A DNA stretch of 64,000 bases from Bacteroidaceae bacterium (GTDB lineage: Bacteria; Bacteroidota; Bacteroidia; Bacteroidales; Bacteroidaceae). Below, piece by piece: positions 61,498-64,000 of this stretch. The stretch spans positions 1 to 64,000 of the forward strand of contig JAFZGA010000006.1 of assembly GCA_017555585.1 (NCBI GenBank), in the 5' to 3' direction. Position 1 is the stretch's first letter; every line of letters begins with the position of its first letter. Made by a program: the position numbers and the translations under genes. The notes under the pieces are model-generated. The model was given only the letters and a program-made list of their open reading frames with translations. It was not told where the DNA came from and searched no databases.

Positions 61498-63879
61498 TTA
61501 TTTACCGAATCTCACACGTACCTTGGCATAGAACGCACGTCCCGGTTTCTGCAAGCTGAAATTGTCAAACAGCCTCTCGTCGGTAATGTTGTTACATACG
61601 ACAGAAAAATTATAGCGTCCGTTCTTGACAGAATATGATAGGGCAAGATTATGCGAAAGTTGGTCCGGAACCATAAAATCACCCTTGTTAGCACCTATCT
61701 TTGCCGAATAGTAGCTGAATTCTTCAACAAAACGTCCTTCATACGAGAGAGAAAGCACATTTCCTTTGCCCCAAAGGCCATTCCAGTTGAATGTTGCATC
61801 AAAATCGGCAAACAGCGACGGTAGGTTCGGCATATTCTCCCTATATCCGAGATTAGGGACAGAGTTTCCTATTGCCGTTTTCATATTGTCCAAAACGTCC
61901 ATTTTTGTAAAGTTTCCACCAAGCGAAAGCCACTCGCCCAGGTTATAACGTACAGTAATGTTGCCTCCCACAGTCATCACCTTGCCATAATTGATATATG
62001 TCGCAGCAGATTTTCCTCCACTTATATCAACTATGTTACGCTGAATATAATCGCGTGTATCGCGATATACAAGCCCCAATTCGGCATATATAGCATGTAC
62101 GTTGAATTTTCCGCTGTAGCTCAAGTTTACATTCACATTATGGCTCTTTTCCGGCTTTATGCCAATGTAACCCATTTCAAGGTCCTCGTCACCGAACATC
62201 TCCTCGATGGTAGGCAGACGCAGGGCTTTCTCGTACGATACTTTAGCCTGCAGACCTTGCAGGATAAAGTATGTTCCTGCCATACCATACCCAAAAGCAT
62301 CGGCAGAACGGCTTGTCCTGACATAATCGTCTCCATTGGCATTAGTGGCAACAGGCCCTGCAACATAAAGATTGTAATATTTACCGAAGATTGTGACATT
62401 CCAGTTTCCTGTAGGCATAAAACGATACGATAACCCGGCAACACCCTTACGCGTAACCTTGCTTATCGGATCTTCAGCTCTATTCGACAAGAGCAACGAG
62501 CTGTTGTGACGTTCAAAGGCATTGAACAGGGAATGCAGGGTAAAAAGATGAGTATGCGACTTGAAAGGACGATAATTCAGTGTAAGCGTAGCATTCCAGT
62601 TATCATTGTCTGAGCGCATATGTTGATACGACTGCTCGCCAGGAGAATTCATAGGTCTTGTCTCCCCGAACCAATTGTATTTACAGGCCGAGGTATCGAC
62701 ATTTGTAACAGCATTCCGGTTATAGTTGACAGTAGCCGACAGGTCAAGTCCATCAATAAAAAGATTCTTTTTGGAATACTCCACCGACGGCATCAGGGAA
62801 TAGGCTCTCCTGTGTTTCTTTCCATAAACAATCTCCTGACGCACACCTGTCTGTATATCCTTATACATCTGCGACATTCTTATGCCAAACAGCAGTTTAT
62901 CGGCCCAATCCTTCTCAACCACACCCATTTTCAGCGATAAAGCCTCATTATGGTATGTATCATTGAAACGCTCCACCAGATGCAGGTTCTTTTTTTCAAT
63001 GCTGCCCGTTACAAAATCCTCTACCGGAACATTTATCCTGTAATTGTTGTCGGAATAGTTTTGAAAAGCATTTATTTCGTATGTAAATCCGTTCCCGAAT
63101 GTCTGACCAAAGTTCAAAAACGACTTATGGGTATTGAAAGAGCCATAAGAATATGATGCTTCAGCATTCCAGCCCTCACGAACTTTTTTGGTGACAATAT
63201 TCACAACACCTCCCATAGCATCAGTACCGAACTCCACAGGCACCACACCACGGTACACCTCAATTCGCTCGGCAAAATTCACTGGAATATTGTTTATACC
63301 GAATGATGTGCCTACACCCTCCTGAGGCACACCGTCGATAAAAATCTTCACATTCTTGCCGTTGAAGCCATCCATCATAATATTCATATCGGAACCGACA
63401 CCGCCCGACTCACGCAGTTTCACACCCGGCGTAGTTGCAAGAATATCTGCAAGATTTTTGGTTGTATTAAGGAAGGCATCAGTTTCTATCGCCACAGCAT
63501 TGTATGCCGAGTTGCGCAGACGCGACACCCCCGAGGCTTTCTCTGTAACCACCACATCATCGAGTTCCATTACAGCCTCTTCAAGTTCTATGTTATGTTC
63601 CAGTGACTCATTTGCCGACAATCTGACACTTCGTTTATATGGAGCATACCCCATTGCCGATACCAGAATGACATACTCCCCCTCGGGTAACACCATCTCA
63701 TACACACCGTCAACATCAGCATTAGTCCCCAGCGAGCTCCTTTCCACTCCAACAGTAGCAAATGGAACACCGTTTTTACCTTTAGCAGTCACTGTGCCGA
63801 AGAGCCTGCATTCCTCAGCAAATGCAGCATGTACAACAAACAGCAATGCCATTATCATATAATGTAATCTTGTATTCAT
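61498..63879 (-). CDS. xusA: TonB-dependent outer-membrane receptor, XusA-like
   Basis: 793 residues: signal peptide ending AAFA, a carboxypeptidase-regulatory-like N-terminal domain (about 22-100, [17 protein letters not shown]), a plug domain (about 110-225, [58 protein letters not shown]) and a 22-stranded beta-barrel ending [14 protein letters not shown]. Imports ferric siderophore across the outer membrane using TonB energy. First gene of the xusABC-like operon, promoter at 63899-63929. No Fur box was recognised with confidence in the 120 bp upstream. Confidence 0.88.
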   Translation of the reverse strand: MNTRLHYMIMALLFVVHAAFAEECRLFGTVTAKGKNGVPFATVGVERSSLGTNADVDGVYEMVLPEGEYVILVSAMGYAPYKRSVRLSANESLEHNIELEEAVMELDDVVVTEKASGVSRLRNSAYNAVAIETDAFLNTTKNLADILATTPGVKLRESGGVGSDMNIMMDGFNGKNVKIFIDGVPQEGVGTSFGINNIPVNFAERIEVYRGVVPVEFGTDAMGGVVNIVTKKVREGWNAEASYSYGSFNTHKSFLNFGQTFGNGFTYEINAFQNYSDNNYRINVPVEDFVTGSIEKKNLHLVERFNDTYHNEALSLKMGVVEKDWADKLLFGIRMSQMYKDIQTGVRQEIVYGKKHRRAYSLMPSVEYSKKNLFIDGLDLSATVNYNRNAVTNVDTSACKYNWFGETRPMNSPGEQSYQHMRSDNDNWNATLTLNYRPFKSHTHLFTLHSLFNAFERHNSSLLLSNRAEDPISKVTRKGVAGLSYRFMPTGNWNVTIFGKYYNLYVAGPVATNANGDDYVRTSRSADAFGYGMAGTYFILQGLQAKVSYEKALRLPTIEEMFGDEDLEMGYIGIKPEKSHNVNVNLSYSGKFNVHAIYAELGLVYRDTRDYIQRNIVDISGGKSAATYINYGKVMTVGGNITVRYNLGEWLSLGGNFTKMDVLDNMKTAIGNSVPNLGYRENMPNLPSLFADFDATFNWNGLWGKGNVLSLSYEGRFVEEFSYYSAKIGANKGDFMVPDQLSHNLALSYSVKNGRYNFSVVCNNITDERLFDNFSLQKPGRAFYAKVRVRFGK

Positions 63880-63898
63880 ACAGTTCTTTTTTTCGATA

Positions 63899-63929
63899 CA
63901 AAATTACATTCACAAAACAAGTGTGACAA
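63899..63929 (-). promoter_or_regulatory. Promoter of the xusABC-like operon
   Basis: On the minus strand TTG (63927-63929), 20 bp, TAATTTTG (63899-63906). Transcription would begin just before the receptor gene, with a leader of only about 15-20 nt. Confidence 0.6.
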
Positions 63930-64000
63930 TTACATAAAATAATGAAAAAGAGGTTACAACACTGCCATATTATTGTTAACAAAAAATTACTATAAAATAA

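Noticed and set aside
1..64000. CRISPR array, tRNA or rRNA genes, insertion sequences
   Set aside because: No regularly spaced repeats, no tRNA T-arm pattern or rRNA stretch, and no transposase or integrase motif were found by reading.

Overview
The window is 64 kb of chromosomal DNA from a member of the Bacteroidales (Bacteroides/Prevotella-like; species not determined). Support for this: most transcription units start behind the Bacteroidota -7 box TAnnTTTG (or TAnnTTCG), often with a TTG/TTTG element 18-20 bp upstream; gene families largely confined to the phylum are present (fimbrillin/Mfa-like lipoproteins with DUF3575, DUF5119 and DUF4906 partners, DUF4374/PepSY iron-uptake genes, DUF5063, DUF4199, DUF4827); and housekeeping order is typical (thrS-infC-rpmI-rplT, rplU-rpmA). 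No tRNA, rRNA, CRISPR array or insertion sequence was recognised.

Layout. 0.2-2.7 kb: two very small membrane proteins, a secreted protein, a radical SAM protein and a DUF4359-like protein, followed by an SRP RNA on the minus strand. 3-9.2 kb: three consecutive single-gene units for large secreted modular proteins that share a C-terminal tail like type IX secretion sorting domains. 9.2-11.8 kb: NAD synthetase whose glutaminase domain lacks its catalytic cysteine, and a thioredoxin-like lipoprotein. 11.85-15.6 kb: an accessory cassette with a RhuM-Fic protein translationally coupled to a PD-(D/E)XK nuclease, the two sharing a 126-bp in-frame repeat at their 5' ends, then an AlaX-like editing domain and a chorismatase/RidA-like protein. 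15.7-26.5 kb: M3 peptidase, a small heat-shock protein with an eight-cysteine insertion, L27/L21 (L21 with an insertion), trxB, a LolA-like protein, ftsK, a three-gene DUF5063/exonuclease/rRNA-methylase operon, and L31.

26.6-31.5 kb: envelope genes (DUF4199, glycosyltransferase 2, DUF6452-like and DUF6048-like proteins, apbE, marC). 31.8-41.1 kb: a six-gene type V pilus locus from one strong AT-rich promoter. Its four pilin-type lipoproteins all carry a TR dipeptide at residues 44-55, as expected for arginine-specific maturation, and one has a lectin-like insertion. 41.1-56.7 kb: rpsA, alkD, rplT-rpmI-infC-thrS, a TPR protein, def, ruvX, glmM, a DUF4827 lipoprotein, nrnA, comEC and rpe. 56.8-63.9 kb: a secreted sialidase and, convergent with it, a XusABC-like xenosiderophore uptake operon.

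Taken together this is a core genome with host-facing functions (pili, sialidase, siderophore piracy, secreted lectin-like proteins) and one small accessory cassette. The strongest candidates for something undescribed are the in-frame repeat shared by the RhuM-Fic and nuclease genes, the cysteine-rich Hsp20, the NAD synthetase without a catalytic cysteine, and the pilus locus with a lectin-bearing subunit. Start codons were moved from the longest open frame to internal ATGs where the longer frame starts at TTG/GTG or where the promoter or signal peptide fixes the start; this is stated in each entry.
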